Source: Terriglobales bacterium
GTDB taxonomy: Bacteria > Acidobacteriota > Terriglobia > Terriglobales > Acidobacteriaceae
Length of the DNA stretch: 64,000 nt
Direction of reading: 5' to 3'
Assembly (NCBI GenBank): GCA_035561515.1
Contig: DATMXP010000021.1
Coordinates: forward strand, 1-64,000
Under the pieces are notes generated by a model. The model made no database searches and had not been told where the DNA came from. It saw only the letters and a program-made list of their open reading frames with translations. Of this stretch, positions 46,163 through 55,297 are shown piece by piece. Numbering within the stretch: position 1 is the first letter of the stretch; each line of letters begins with the position of its first letter. A program made the position numbers and the translations under genes.

Positions 46163-47464
46163 ATGTCGATTTCACGCAGGAAAGCGTTAGTGGCACTGAC
46201 AGCCACCGGACTGACCGCGGCAGCTGGCGCTGCCTCGAGTACCGGAAGCGCAACGCGATCGTCGTCCACCGGCTCAGGTAGCGCTCCGTGCCCCGATCCT
46301 ATCTACGAGAAACCGGCGGCAATCTCTGAGGCTGAGTTCGGTAGTAGGCGAATCGAAGGTATACACGCCGCAGAGGTCAACGACTTCTCCCCGTTTGGCT
46401 ATAGCGGACCCTTCACTCCCAGTCCGCCGCATGCAGATCTCAACCCCCGTAAGGCTATCCTGATCAGGTGGAAAGACCACAACCAGCGATTTGTGTTCAG
46501 CCACGAAGCCAGCTACACGCCGTGGCTCGAACTCGACGGACACGCAGGACTCTGCAACCAGTTCTTCGAATCGAATCACGGGGCGGAACTGTTCAACCAG
46601 AACGGACGCAACCAACGAAACAGTTTCGTTGACATCGTCGAGTCCGGTCCGCAGCGGGTTTGGGTGCGATGGAACTACATCTGCGTACACGAGAACGACA
46701 ACGAAAAACCTGCGCTTCGGGGGACCGAAGACTATGTTGCCTATCCGAACGGATTGGTGTGGCGGCGCCTTACGTACGAAACCCTCCGACCGGACGTTCC
46801 AGACGGCTACAGTTTCCAGCCACTCGACTTCTTCTGTATCGCTTCTCCCAAACTAGGTTGGGACGACCTGTTCTCGCGCGACACCGAGCATGGCGATTAC
46901 CTTGTCGGATCCGTAATCGATGCGTACTCCGACAGGGTGTACCGCAAGTTTTGGGACGACAAAGGAAAGTCCAGACGCGTTGGCGATGCCCGCCTACTGC
47001 TCGAAATTTCCAAATCAAAGGGACTCGCGATGGTCGCCCCATTCAAAGTGGGGAGCGCCTTCGTCATACTCGGCGAATCAAGCGGCTTTCCAGCCTCACG
47101 CACCCAGGTGGTGGACCACTCATTTAAAGACACTGGTGGATGGGGATGGGGTGCCATACGTTGGGACCACTGGCCCGTCGGCTGGATCAATAGCCAAGCC
47201 CATGACCGCGAGCCCGGCTCAATATACCCGTATCATTTCGGCCAGTTCTCTCACTACATTGTCGATCAACCGATCATCGACGCGAAACTCGACTTTTTGA
47301 AAACCCTTCAGAACATGGACTTGAATCGCTGGACGGAACGGCACGTGTACTACACGCTTACAGGTGTCGCGCGCGACGACGCCTCCGTTCGGAAAATCGC
47401 CAGACGTTGGCTGGACAAAGGAAAAGAATGCGCAAATCCAGCGAGCGTAGCGGACCTTATCTAA
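46163..47464 (+). CDS. Tat-exported protein of unknown function in the glycan locus
   Basis: A 433-residue protein. The start ATG at 46163 follows GGAGG with good spacing. A Tat signal (SISRRKALVALTATGLTAAAGAAS) is followed by a Ser/Thr/Gly linker and a globular, aromatic-rich domain. Motifs such as FSHEASYTPWLELD, QFFESNHGAELFNQNGRNQRNSFVDIVES and WGWGAIRWDHWPVGWINSQAHDREPGSIYPYHFGQFSHYI look enzymatic or carbohydrate-binding. I do not recognise a family. Repression by the same LacI operator and position beside GH38 and GH92 genes suggest a new glycan-active enzyme or binding protein. Confidence 0.65.
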   Translation: MSISRRKALVALTATGLTAAAGAASSTGSATRSSSTGSGSAPCPDPIYEKPAAISEAEFGSRRIEGIHAAEVNDFSPFGYSGPFTPSPPHADLNPRKAILIRWKDHNQRFVFSHEASYTPWLELDGHAGLCNQFFESNHGAELFNQNGRNQRNSFVDIVESGPQRVWVRWNYICVHENDNEKPALRGTEDYVAYPNGLVWRRLTYETLRPDVPDGYSFQPLDFFCIASPKLGWDDLFSRDTEHGDYLVGSVIDAYSDRVYRKFWDDKGKSRRVGDARLLLEISKSKGLAMVAPFKVGSAFVILGESSGFPASRTQVVDHSFKDTGGWGWGAIRWDHWPVGWINSQAHDREPGSIYPYHFGQFSHYIVDQPIIDAKLDFLKTLQNMDLNRWTERHVYYTLTGVARDDASVRKIARRWLDKGKECANPASVADLI

Positions 47465-47473
47465 TCGACCTGC

Positions 47474-47495
47474 GGGAGCTTGCGACCAAGCTCCC
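47474..47495. terminator. hairpin between convergent genes
   Basis: A nine-base-pair perfect stem GGGAGCTTG/CAAGCTCCC round the tetraloop CGAC. It lacks a proper T-run, so its strength as a terminator is uncertain. Confidence 0.5.
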
Positions 47496-47509
47496 TTCAG
47501 CACATTCAT

Positions 47510-49852
47510 TTACGCGGTTAACGACGGCGGCATTTTCGTCTGATCCACCCCGAGTGTTTTGTTGGCGGCGGAACCGACGGTAAAGACCAGGTGTGCACCC
47601 TTCACCAGGTCTTCATGGCGCACCCAAAGCCGGTCCTGCTGTTTGCCATTAAGTGATACCGACTGGATGTATCGGTTCGTTTCCGGCTTGCCGTCGATTC
47701 CCTTGCCCTCAATGACGAGTTTTCGGCCGTTTGCGAGCCGAACGGTCACTTTTTCGAATAGCGGAGCCGAAAGAACATAGGTCGCGCTCACTGGATCGAC
47801 GGCGTACAAACCCATCGCGCTCATCACAAACCACGCCGACATCTGACCGCAGTCCTCGTTTCCATCGAGGCCGTCGAAGTTGTTCCGGTAATGGGTGAGG
47901 AGTATCTCGCGCACGCGCTCCTGCGTTTTCCACGGTCGGCCTGCCCATGTGTACAGGTAAGCGATGTGGTGGCTCGGCTCGTTGCCATGAACGTATTGGC
48001 CAATGTTGCCGGTCATGTCAACCACCACCTCATTCGTGACGCCGGGTTCCTCGACGAATAAGCGGTCGAGCTTAGCCGCGAAAGCGTCACGGCCGCCAAA
48101 CAGCTGCATGTAGCCCTTCACATCGTGCTGAATGAAAAACGTGGACTGCCATGCATTGGCTTCCGTGTAGTCGCGCCGATGCGGGACGTGGCCGGTCGCC
48201 TTGGGATCGAAGTTCTGGATCCACTTTCCATCACTGAGCTTAGGCCGGATGAACTGTGTTTCTGGGTCAAACACGTTGCGGTAATTTTGTGAGCGTTTGC
48301 GCTGAATGCGCGCATCGTCGGCGTGACCAGTGGCTTCGGCAACTTTGGAGCACGCCCAATCACAATAGACGTACTCGACGAGTTTGCCGATCGACTCGCC
48401 TCCGTCCCCAGCCGGGATATATCCCATCTGCCGGTACACCCCCAAACCCATGTAATCGTCTTCCATGTTGCGCTTGCGCATGCCGGCGTAGGCGCGTTGC
48501 CAATCAATGCCAGGAACCTTCTTCACGCATGCTTCGGCCATTACGCTCGCCGCGTGATACCCGGGCATGCAGTAGGTCTCACCATCCTGCAACGGCCAGA
48601 TCGGGAATCCGTAAATACTCTGCTCGGCCATGCGGACGAGACAGTTCACCATCGGTGTTATTCTCTCCGTCTGCCACAGCGTGTACGAAGGATGCAGCGC
48701 TCGATACGTATCCCACAGCGAGTAGGTGCTGTAGTTTTGTTCTCCGAGTCCGAGTTGGTGTATCTGTTTGTCCAGGCCGCGATACTGCCCGTTGCAGTCG
48801 TCGGCCAGCGTGGGAGCACACATCATGTGGTACAGGCCGGTATAGAAAATCTTCTTGCGTTCTTCGCTTGGGTCCTCAACTTCGATTCGCGAGAGTTCCT
48901 TCTGCCACATCGCACGGGCGGCCTTCTGTGTGGCTTCGAAATCAAACGCTGGCTGTTCGGCGCGAAGGTTCCCAAGTGCGTTCGACGTGCTGACCATCGA
49001 TATCCCGGTCTTCACAAGAACCGTAGTACCCGGGTCGAAGTGGAAGGCGACCTTCAGGTTGCGTCCGTTTACGCTTCGAACGGTCGAAAGCTTGTCGTCG
49101 ACGAAAACTTCCACCTTCTTCGGTTTCACGGAAAACTCAGTTGCGAAGTAGATCTCCCGGTTCGGCGCCCACTTGTCAACGCGGCGACCTCCCATCGCAA
49201 GAGTGTCGCTGACCAACGCGAGTTCCGCCGACTGCACTGGATTCTCAGTTCCGTAAGCGTGATGCCAATCCAGCAAGACATACGCGGGCTCTCCTGCGGG
49301 AAACGTGAATCGCGCCAGACCGGTGCGCTCGGTTGCCGTAAGTTCGGTCTTGATCTTTGCCCCGCCTGAGCTCTGTGTTTGAACGGAGTAATACCCTGGT
49401 TCACCCCTTTCATCCTCGTGCGAGAAGCGGGAGCGGTAAGTGCCTTCTGGATTCTTGCGCGCCTCGGGATCCGTTCCCGGCTCCAGCACCACCGGCCCTG
49501 TGCGGGGTACGAGCAGCAGATCCAGCATGTCACCGACACCCGTGCCGCTCAGGTGAGTATGGCTGAAGCCCATCAATGTCGCGTCGTCGTGGTGGTAGCC
49601 CGATGACCAATCCCAGTCGCGAATTCCCGTGTCGGGGCTGAGTTGTACGGCTCCGAAGGGCACGGTTGCCCCCGGGTAGCAATGGCCATGACCTCCGGTG
49701 CCGACGAACACATTCACGTACCGAACCAAGTCGGGGTACGCTCCCGCATCGGCGGGCTTGCGGGTTTGTGCGGAGGCCGGGAGTGCACCGTCCATCAGGG
49801 CAGCACCGGCAGCCGCCGACGCTATGGCAAGAAAGTCACGACGATTCAACAT
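47510..49852 (-). CDS. GH92 alpha-mannosidase, Tat-exported
   Basis: A 780-residue GH92 enzyme; these are Ca2+-dependent inverting exo-mannosidases, mostly alpha-1,2, that trim high-mannose N-glycans. The start at 49852 (MLNRRDFLAIASAAAGAAL) follows GGAG and gives a clean Tat signal. The family opening VNVFVGTGGHGHCYPGATVPFGAVQLSPDT is followed by GFSHTHLSGTGVGDMLDLLL. Near the C-terminus NEDCGQMSAWFVMSAMGLYAVDPVS is diagnostic. Its partner across the divergent region is a GH13 gene. A weak operator lies 19 bp upstream. Confidence 0.95.
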   Translation of the reverse strand: MLNRRDFLAIASAAAGAALMDGALPASAQTRKPADAGAYPDLVRYVNVFVGTGGHGHCYPGATVPFGAVQLSPDTGIRDWDWSSGYHHDDATLMGFSHTHLSGTGVGDMLDLLLVPRTGPVVLEPGTDPEARKNPEGTYRSRFSHEDERGEPGYYSVQTQSSGGAKIKTELTATERTGLARFTFPAGEPAYVLLDWHHAYGTENPVQSAELALVSDTLAMGGRRVDKWAPNREIYFATEFSVKPKKVEVFVDDKLSTVRSVNGRNLKVAFHFDPGTTVLVKTGISMVSTSNALGNLRAEQPAFDFEATQKAARAMWQKELSRIEVEDPSEERKKIFYTGLYHMMCAPTLADDCNGQYRGLDKQIHQLGLGEQNYSTYSLWDTYRALHPSYTLWQTERITPMVNCLVRMAEQSIYGFPIWPLQDGETYCMPGYHAASVMAEACVKKVPGIDWQRAYAGMRKRNMEDDYMGLGVYRQMGYIPAGDGGESIGKLVEYVYCDWACSKVAEATGHADDARIQRKRSQNYRNVFDPETQFIRPKLSDGKWIQNFDPKATGHVPHRRDYTEANAWQSTFFIQHDVKGYMQLFGGRDAFAAKLDRLFVEEPGVTNEVVVDMTGNIGQYVHGNEPSHHIAYLYTWAGRPWKTQERVREILLTHYRNNFDGLDGNEDCGQMSAWFVMSAMGLYAVDPVSATYVLSAPLFEKVTVRLANGRKLVIEGKGIDGKPETNRYIQSVSLNGKQQDRLWVRHEDLVKGAHLVFTVGSAANKTLGVDQTKMPPSLTA

Positions 49853-49870
49853 GGCAACTCCACCGTGCAT

Positions 49871-49882
49871 GGAATCAATTTC
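49871..49882 (-). promoter_or_regulatory. possible LacI-type operator before GH92
   Basis: GGAATCAATTTC, 10 of 12 matches to the locus operator, placed between the divergent GH92 and GH13 genes. It is weaker than the others and could be chance. Confidence 0.4.
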
Positions 49883-50092
49883 AAAAAGCTACCATACTCG
49901 TTCATGCTTCACTATCGTTACGCAAAGGAGAGTCATTCTCCGTGAAGGACGGATTGCCGAGCATTCGAACCAACTGCGAGTATACGTGCCGCATTCGGAG
50001 CTAGTAGACTCTAACGCTAAGTCGACAGCTTGAATGAGTCGTTAGAAGCATTAGGCCATTCAGTCACCCCCACCATTACTCGGAGATCAGGC

Positions 50093-51778
50093 ATGCGCCG
50101 TTTCATCGCGATCCTTTTGTTGTCAATTTCTACCCTCTCTTTCGCGCAGCAGTCTGCCGATCCCGAAGGGCACCAGTGGTGGCAACACGCGGTCTTTTAC
50201 GAGATCTATCCACGCAGCTTTGCCGATACCAACAACGACGGTATTGGCGACCTGCGGGGCATTGACTCCAAACTCGATTATCTTCAGTGGCTTGGGGTGA
50301 CCGCCATTTGGATTACCCCCATGTTCCCCTCGCCACAGGTTGATTTCGGGTACGACGTCTCCGATTACGAGAACGTCGATCCTGTGTATGGGAGCCTTGC
50401 TGATATGGATCGCATCATTACACACGGAAAGCAAAAGAATGTGCGCGTGATTCTCGATTTAGTGGTGAACCACACTTCCGACAAGCATCCGTGGTTTGTC
50501 GAGTCTGCATCGTCAAAGAACAATCCGAAGAGCGATTGGTACATTTGGCACGACGGCAAGAATGGAGAGCCACCAAACACTTGGACGTCCCACTTTGGGG
50601 GCTCGGCCTGGAAATTCGTTCCATCGCGCGGTCAGTACTATTACCACTATTTCTACGCTGGACAGCCGGACCTGAACTGGCGCAATCCTGAAGTGGAAAA
50701 GGCCATGTTCGACGTGACGCGTTGGTGGTACGAGCGCGGAGTAGCAGGCTTCCGGCTCGATGCGGTCGACACGATGTTTGAAGACGTTAACCTCCGGGAC
50801 AATCCGCCTGTCGACAACGAAAAGAATGCATATGGCGACCAGGTCTACAAGGAGATTTACAACAAAAAGCTCCCAGAACTGCACGGCGCGCTCCAGCGCC
50901 TGCGCAAAGTGGCCGACGAATATGGCTCGGTGCTAATCGGCGAGACTCTGACGTCAAACATCGAAGAATTGAACCGGTACTACGGTCCGACGTTGAATGA
51001 GATTCAGCTGCCGATGAATTTCATGTTTATGAGAGTCGATAAACTCTCCGCACCCGAGTTCCGCAAACAGATCGCATGGGCCGACGGTGTCAGCGGCTGG
51101 CCCGTGTGGGTGATGAGTAATCACGACATCCCGCGCGTATACGACCGATACGGCAACGGTCGAGACAATGACAAAATCGCAAAGCTCATGGCCGCACTGT
51201 ACCTGACTTTGCGTGGAACCCCGATTCTTTATTACGGCGAAGAGATCGGCATGGAGAACAACGATCCAAAGCGCAGAGAAGATGTACAAGACCCAATCGG
51301 CCGGTTGGGTTGGCCGCAGAAAAGGGGACGCGACGGCGAGCGTACGCCAATGCAATGGAATGCTTCAAAGAATGCCGGCTTCAGCGAGGCGAAACCATGG
51401 AATCCGGTTGGCCCGCGATATGCACAATACAACGTCGAAGCAGAACAGAAGGATCCCGCGTCGATTTTGAATTGGTATCGGAAGATTATTTCCTTGCGCA
51501 GCAAGCATCCGGCACTTCTGGAGGGGAAATACGTTCCACTCAAGGAGAACGATCCGAACGTCCTTGCTTTCCTTCGCAGTTACAAAAACAAGAATGTAGT
51601 TGTTGTTTTGAATATGAGTGGAGCACACCAAAAAGCGAAGCTTAATCTCGCTGCCAAGGGTGTAAAAGCGGTGTCCGCGAAAGTTCTGGCCACAACCGGC
51701 AAAAATGCTTCGTCTTCTGCCAATGCAGTCGAGTTGGAACCGTACGGAGTTTGGATTGCCGAAGTACCCGCAAAGTAG
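50093..51778 (+). CDS. GH13 alpha-glucosidase/oligosaccharidase, exported
   Basis: A 561-residue GH13 enzyme. The start ATG 50093 follows GGAG and opens a signal peptide (MRRFIAILLLSISTLSFAQQ). The catalytic domain begins WWQHAVFYEIYPRSFADTNNDGIGDLRGI. The nucleophile Asp lies in GFRLDAVDTMF, the acid Glu in LIGETLTSN and the transition-state Asp in VMSNHDIPR. This is the oligo-1,6-glucosidase/alpha-glucosidase pattern; alpha-1,4 or alpha-1,6 glucosides are likely substrates. It is the only glucan-type enzyme of the locus besides GH31 and GH3, and shows no clear own operator. Confidence 0.92.
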   Translation: MRRFIAILLLSISTLSFAQQSADPEGHQWWQHAVFYEIYPRSFADTNNDGIGDLRGIDSKLDYLQWLGVTAIWITPMFPSPQVDFGYDVSDYENVDPVYGSLADMDRIITHGKQKNVRVILDLVVNHTSDKHPWFVESASSKNNPKSDWYIWHDGKNGEPPNTWTSHFGGSAWKFVPSRGQYYYHYFYAGQPDLNWRNPEVEKAMFDVTRWWYERGVAGFRLDAVDTMFEDVNLRDNPPVDNEKNAYGDQVYKEIYNKKLPELHGALQRLRKVADEYGSVLIGETLTSNIEELNRYYGPTLNEIQLPMNFMFMRVDKLSAPEFRKQIAWADGVSGWPVWVMSNHDIPRVYDRYGNGRDNDKIAKLMAALYLTLRGTPILYYGEEIGMENNDPKRREDVQDPIGRLGWPQKRGRDGERTPMQWNASKNAGFSEAKPWNPVGPRYAQYNVEAEQKDPASILNWYRKIISLRSKHPALLEGKYVPLKENDPNVLAFLRSYKNKNVVVVLNMSGAHQKAKLNLAAKGVKAVSAKVLATTGKNASSSANAVELEPYGVWIAEVPAK

Positions 51779-51806
51779 CGCCTCAAGACTGTGTTGTTAT
51801 AAAGAC

Positions 51807-51832
51807 TTGACAATATTCGTTTAAACATATAT
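51807..51832 (+). promoter_or_regulatory. promoter and operator of the marR gene
   Basis: TTGACA at 51807-51812. The operator-like ATATTCGTTTAAACATATAT (51813-51832) follows at once, with the GTTTAAAC palindrome in its centre. The ATG at 51842 has no ribosome site and a -10 near TATCGT would start RNA on it, so the message may be leaderless. The same sequence recurs, inverted, before yceI. Confidence 0.65.
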
Positions 51833-51841
51833 CGTTTAGAC

Positions 51842-52303
51842 ATGAGTAAGGATCGTCAGCAAGGCACGGCGACGTCAGCTGCAGCGAGGGTTGAAGAATC
51901 GACCTATCTGGAGTTGCTTCGTACATCTGATCAACTCACACGCCAAGTATCCGCCGTTCTGAAGGCTGAAGACCTCTCGCCCACGCAGTACAACATACTG
52001 CGGGTGCTGCGCGGCTCCCCAGATGGGCTGCCATGTGGTGAGATCGCAAATCGATTGATCACGCGCGACCCGGACATTACTCGGTTGCTTGATCGCATGG
52101 AGAAGCGGGGTCTTATCTCCCGCAGCCGCGAGACGCGCGATAGGCGCATGGTTCTTACCCGAATCGCGAAACAAGGACTGGACGTTCTCAGCCGGCTCGA
52201 TGAACCCGTTCAAAACACCCATCGCAAGCTGCTCGGGCATCTCGGTCGGGAGAGACTGAATACGCTGTCCACACTGCTGCGCGCAGCTCGCAAAGAAGCT
52301 TAG
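51842..52303 (+). CDS. MarR-family transcriptional regulator
   Basis: A 153-residue winged-helix repressor. Helices of the dimer domain flank the DNA-binding core (LSPTQYNILRVLRGSPDGLPCGEIANRLITRDPDITRLLDRMEKRGLISRSRETRDRRMVLTRI). The Asp-Arg-Arg wing is typical. It is divided from the YceI gene by 76 bp that contain a copy of the sequence also present in its own promoter. It therefore probably controls itself and yceI, perhaps in response to organic or oxidative stress. Confidence 0.9.
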   Translation: MSKDRQQGTATSAAARVEESTYLELLRTSDQLTRQVSAVLKAEDLSPTQYNILRVLRGSPDGLPCGEIANRLITRDPDITRLLDRMEKRGLISRSRETRDRRMVLTRIAKQGLDVLSRLDEPVQNTHRKLLGHLGRERLNTLSTLLRAARKEA

Positions 52304-52320
52304 AAATTTTTTCTCCATTT

Positions 52321-52338
52321 ATATGTTGCAACGAATAT
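52321..52338 (-). promoter_or_regulatory. second MarR operator copy, before yceI
   Basis: Read on the minus strand it is ATATTCGTTGCAACATAT, identical to the marR copy in 16 of 18 bases. Only the central TA is changed to GC, which keeps the GTTNNAAC palindrome. Confidence 0.65.
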
Positions 52339-52379
52339 CGTCATAACACATCAAATGAAGTAAAAGGAAGGATTGAATT

Positions 52380-52934
52380 ATGACCACAGTCACCGCCCCG
52401 CAAACCGTCGCCACCACCTGGAACATTGACCCTGTTCACTCCGTTGCCGAGTTCAAGGTCAAACACATGATGATCTCAAATGTGAAAGGCCAGTTCACCG
52501 GCGTTTCCGGCGTTTTGAAGCTGGATGAAGCCGACATTACTAGGTCATCCATTGAGGCGAGCATTGATGCGGCATCCATCAACACGCGCGAACCGCAGCG
52601 CGACGCGCACCTGAAGAGCACTGACTTCTTCGATGTCGAGAAGTTCCCCACGCTGACCTTCAAGTCGACTCGCGTGAGCCGCAAAGACGACGAACTCGCC
52701 GTCGAAGGTGACCTGACGATTCACGGCGTTACGCGCAGAGTAGTCTTCGAAGTCGAAGGTCCAACGACGCCTGGCAAGGATCCGCGGGGTAACACCCGAA
52801 TCGGCCTCTCGGCGACGACAAAGATTAACCGCAAGGACTACGGACTGACCTGGAATGCGGCCCTTGAGACCGGCGGAATTCTAGTCGGCGAAGACGTCAC
52901 GATCACCTTGGATGTAGAGTTCGTGAAGGCCTGA
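52380..52934 (+). CDS. YceI-family lipocalin-like protein
   Basis: A 184-residue YceI protein (TTWNIDPVHSVAEFKVKHMMISNVKGQFTGVSG...GDLTIHGVTRRVVFEVEG). The fold is a lipocalin-like barrel binding polyisoprenoids or other amphiphiles. No signal peptide is present, so this copy should be cytoplasmic, unlike E. coli YceI. It directly follows the marR gene and shares its operator, an arrangement often met with stress-inducible YceI genes. Confidence 0.92.
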   Translation: MTTVTAPQTVATTWNIDPVHSVAEFKVKHMMISNVKGQFTGVSGVLKLDEADITRSSIEASIDAASINTREPQRDAHLKSTDFFDVEKFPTLTFKSTRVSRKDDELAVEGDLTIHGVTRRVVFEVEGPTTPGKDPRGNTRIGLSATTKINRKDYGLTWNAALETGGILVGEDVTITLDVEFVKA

Positions 52935-53095
52935 AACTCATTACAGTGAATCCGCGGCATGGAGCCCAGACGTTCCGGTGTTCACGAACCCTCTGGGCTC
53001 ACACTCACCACAATCCAGTCCGACGAGTGCCGCGACAACTATTTCTGCACCGATCTCGCGGCAACAGGTATGTTCCTGCTCGCATCTGGATGTAA

Positions 53096-53521
53096 GTGGC
53101 AAATGGTGCAAAGCTCTTCGTGGTCATATTCGCCGTGGTCACGATCACGTCCTGTTCTCATCCGAAAAGGTTAAGCACGGAAGAGCTACGTTCCACTCTG
53201 ACGCAAGCTGTCTCCTTCGCGTCGGAATCCGAGACGTTCATTGATTATGTAGTCCAGAAGCGAGCCACGAAGAGCTACGCGAGAGGACATCTGCAATACC
53301 TTCTCGATGAGTTATCGCGCTCCGCGAAAGAAACGCATGAATCCATCGCCGCCCTCTCGACACAAGAGATCCTGGCAGAGTCCCAAGATCAACTCGATCA
53401 TCTAGTCGCGGCCGTAAGGTATGCGAGTCGAGAGCAAGATGATCCCGAGAAGCTTCGAGTTGCGAAGCAGCAGATAGCGAATACGAGAAGAGCGCTGGAG
53501 AAAGCGAAAGACTCTCTGTGA
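53096..53521 (+). CDS. small lipoprotein of unknown function
   Basis: A 141-residue protein with a GTG start. It has a hydrophobic N-terminus ending in the lipobox TITSC (Cys20), so it is probably lipidated and periplasmic. The rest is helical and charged (ESETFIDYVVQKRATKSYARGHLQYLLDEL...NTRRALEKAKDSL), with likely coiled-coil pairing. No family recognised. Its stop overlaps the GTG of the Nramp-like gene by 4 bp, so the two are co-translated and may work together. Confidence 0.65.
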   Translation: MANGAKLFVVIFAVVTITSCSHPKRLSTEELRSTLTQAVSFASESETFIDYVVQKRATKSYARGHLQYLLDELSRSAKETHESIAALSTQEILAESQDQLDHLVAAVRYASREQDDPEKLRVAKQQIANTRRALEKAKDSL

Positions 53522-54752
53522 AAAAGCTCCTTGGCATCACGCTCGGGATCATGACGGCGCTGGGGGCTTTGTCGACTTAGGACAGATTGTCTTTACAACG
53601 CAAGCGGGAGCATTGTTCGGCTACAAACTTCTCTGGGCAATCGTCCTTGGAACAGCAGCAATCATCGTCTATATGGAAATGTGCGGCCGGGTGGCCGTTG
53701 TTGCACGAGAACCCGTTTTTTCCGTTGTTCGCACCCGCCTCGGTTTCAAGTTGGGACTTGTTACGCTGATTGCCTCCAACCTCCTCAACTTGATCACATG
53801 TGCCGCCGAACTGGGCGGTATCACGATTGTCGTTCACCTTCTCACGGGGTGGCCTGAAAGAGCTGTTTTGATCGGCTCCTCTTTCATTCTTGCATCGATT
53901 GTCTTTCTGTTCCAATTCCAATGGATCGAGCGAACGTTCGGCCTGTCTGGGCTGATGATGATTGTCTTCGCTTTTTCGGCCGCTTGGCTTCGACCGAATT
54001 GGGGCCAACTCGCACACGGGCTAGTTCCGCAGTGGACATTCTCAAGCGGCAGAGAGTCTCTTCTGTATGCATACTTCGCTGTCGGAATCTTCAGCGCGAT
54101 GCTGATGGAGTATGAGGTACATTTCTACTCTTCCGGAGCAATAGAAGAAGATTGGACCACGAAAGATCTTGGCGAGAACTTCATGGTGGCTTCCATTGGA
54201 TCCGTATTGGGATCATTGCTCACTGTCGGGCTACTGATCCTGGGTGCGCTCGTATTCATGCCGCGCCAAATCTTTCCTGATTTGTTGAGTACCTCCGTAT
54301 TCGCAGGCGCCTATCCTTTCGCACAGAAGGCTCTCGTAATTGCATTGCTAGGAACGCTCGCCTGTATCGCGGGTGCGGCCGTGGAGACTGCACTCTCAGG
54401 CGCGTACAACGTGTGCCAGTTCTTCAACTTCAAATGGGGGAAAAATGAGAAGTTACGATCAGCTCCTATCTACACGGCAGCATGGTTGTCCATGTTCGTC
54501 CTTGCTCTGGTCATCGCTCTCACTGGCGTGCGTCCACTCCAACTCGTGGATATTTCCATCATCTTCGGAATGGTGATCATGCCTCTCACCTACTACCCCA
54601 TCCTGCGAGTCGCGGCTGACAAGAACGTGATGGGCAAACACGTGAACGGAAGGGCGGACACCATTCTGGGCTTTGCGTTCCTGTTCCTCATCGTCATCGC
54701 GGCACTCGCTGCGATTCCACTGATGATCGCAACGCACTCCGGAAAACCATGA
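53518..54752 (+). pseudogene. Nramp-family metal-ion transporter interrupted by an apparent frameshift
   Basis: The N-terminus KKLLGITLGIMTALG is read from GTG 53518. After the five-G run at 53562-53566 the family sequence continues in another frame (GGFVDLGQIVFTTQAGALFGYKLLW...) to 54752. One missing G would explain this. The downstream frame alone, from TTG 53613, gives 379 residues lacking helix 1. The helix-1 DPGN metal motif reads DLGQ, and helix 6 has MEYEVHFYSSG instead of the MPH motif, so this is a divergent Nramp subgroup and Mn2+/Fe2+ should not be assumed. It could be a sequencing error, a real pseudogene, or programmed frameshifting. Confidence 0.65.
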
Positions 54753-54780
54753 GAACACGAGGATCAGTTACTATCTAATT

Positions 54781-55098
54781 ATGGAATCGACAGCCGAGCG
54801 CTCGAGGCGAGGTGCAATGTGGTGGGCCTTGCCGCTCCTGTTTTTAGGTGGCGTCTTTTCGATCGAAGCAAACGGAAATCTCAGTGAGTTTGACGCGCTC
54901 ACTTCTCACCTGAAGGTGACCTATGGACTGATGGGAATTACGGCAGTTGCTTCCGTTCTTTGCGGACTTTGGCTGGTGATTTCACTAGGGAGTCACCGCT
55001 GGGCGCAACGACTGGGTGGTATCGCGTTGGCAGCGTATTCCATCGTTCTGATTGCCGGAACGCTTCTCACCATCATCCCCTGCGCAGGGCCAAGTTGA
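54781..55098 (+). CDS. small integral membrane protein
   Basis: A 105-residue protein with three likely helices (about 13-28, 47-70, 78-100). It starts 28 bp after the transporter gene and is probably in the same operon. I do not recognise a family. The composition (GLMGITAVASVLCGLWLVISLGSHRWAQRL) suggests a simple membrane subunit with no catalytic motif. Confidence 0.6.
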   Translation: MESTAERSRRGAMWWALPLLFLGGVFSIEANGNLSEFDALTSHLKVTYGLMGITAVASVLCGLWLVISLGSHRWAQRLGGIALAAYSIVLIAGTLLTIIPCAGPS

Positions 55099-55257
55099 AT
55101 GGCCAGCAAACTGATCTCCGGCGGAGTCATCACCACAATCGGCGTTTCCATGGCACGGACCTGGCAGGACTAGCTTTCCTCCACGCTTGAAACCGCGCAT
55201 ATAGCACAGCACCCGTTCAGATATCCACGCCTCACAGCGTCACCATCCCTGAATAGA

Positions 55258-55283
55258 AAAGCCCTCGCCGTGGCGAGGGCTTT
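55258..55283. terminator. bidirectional rho-independent terminator
   Basis: AAAGCCCTCGCC and GGCGAGGGCTTT form a strong stem ending in T on one strand and A on the other. It serves the small membrane gene and the convergent ompH-like gene. Confidence 0.88.
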
Positions 55284-55297
55284 CGGAAGTATCAGCT

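Noticed and set aside
48323..49369. 348-codon rightward frame within GH92
   Set aside because: Antisense shadow of a well-supported GH92 enzyme.
55099..55173. 24-codon frame after the small membrane protein
   Set aside because: Too short, no ribosome site and no motif.
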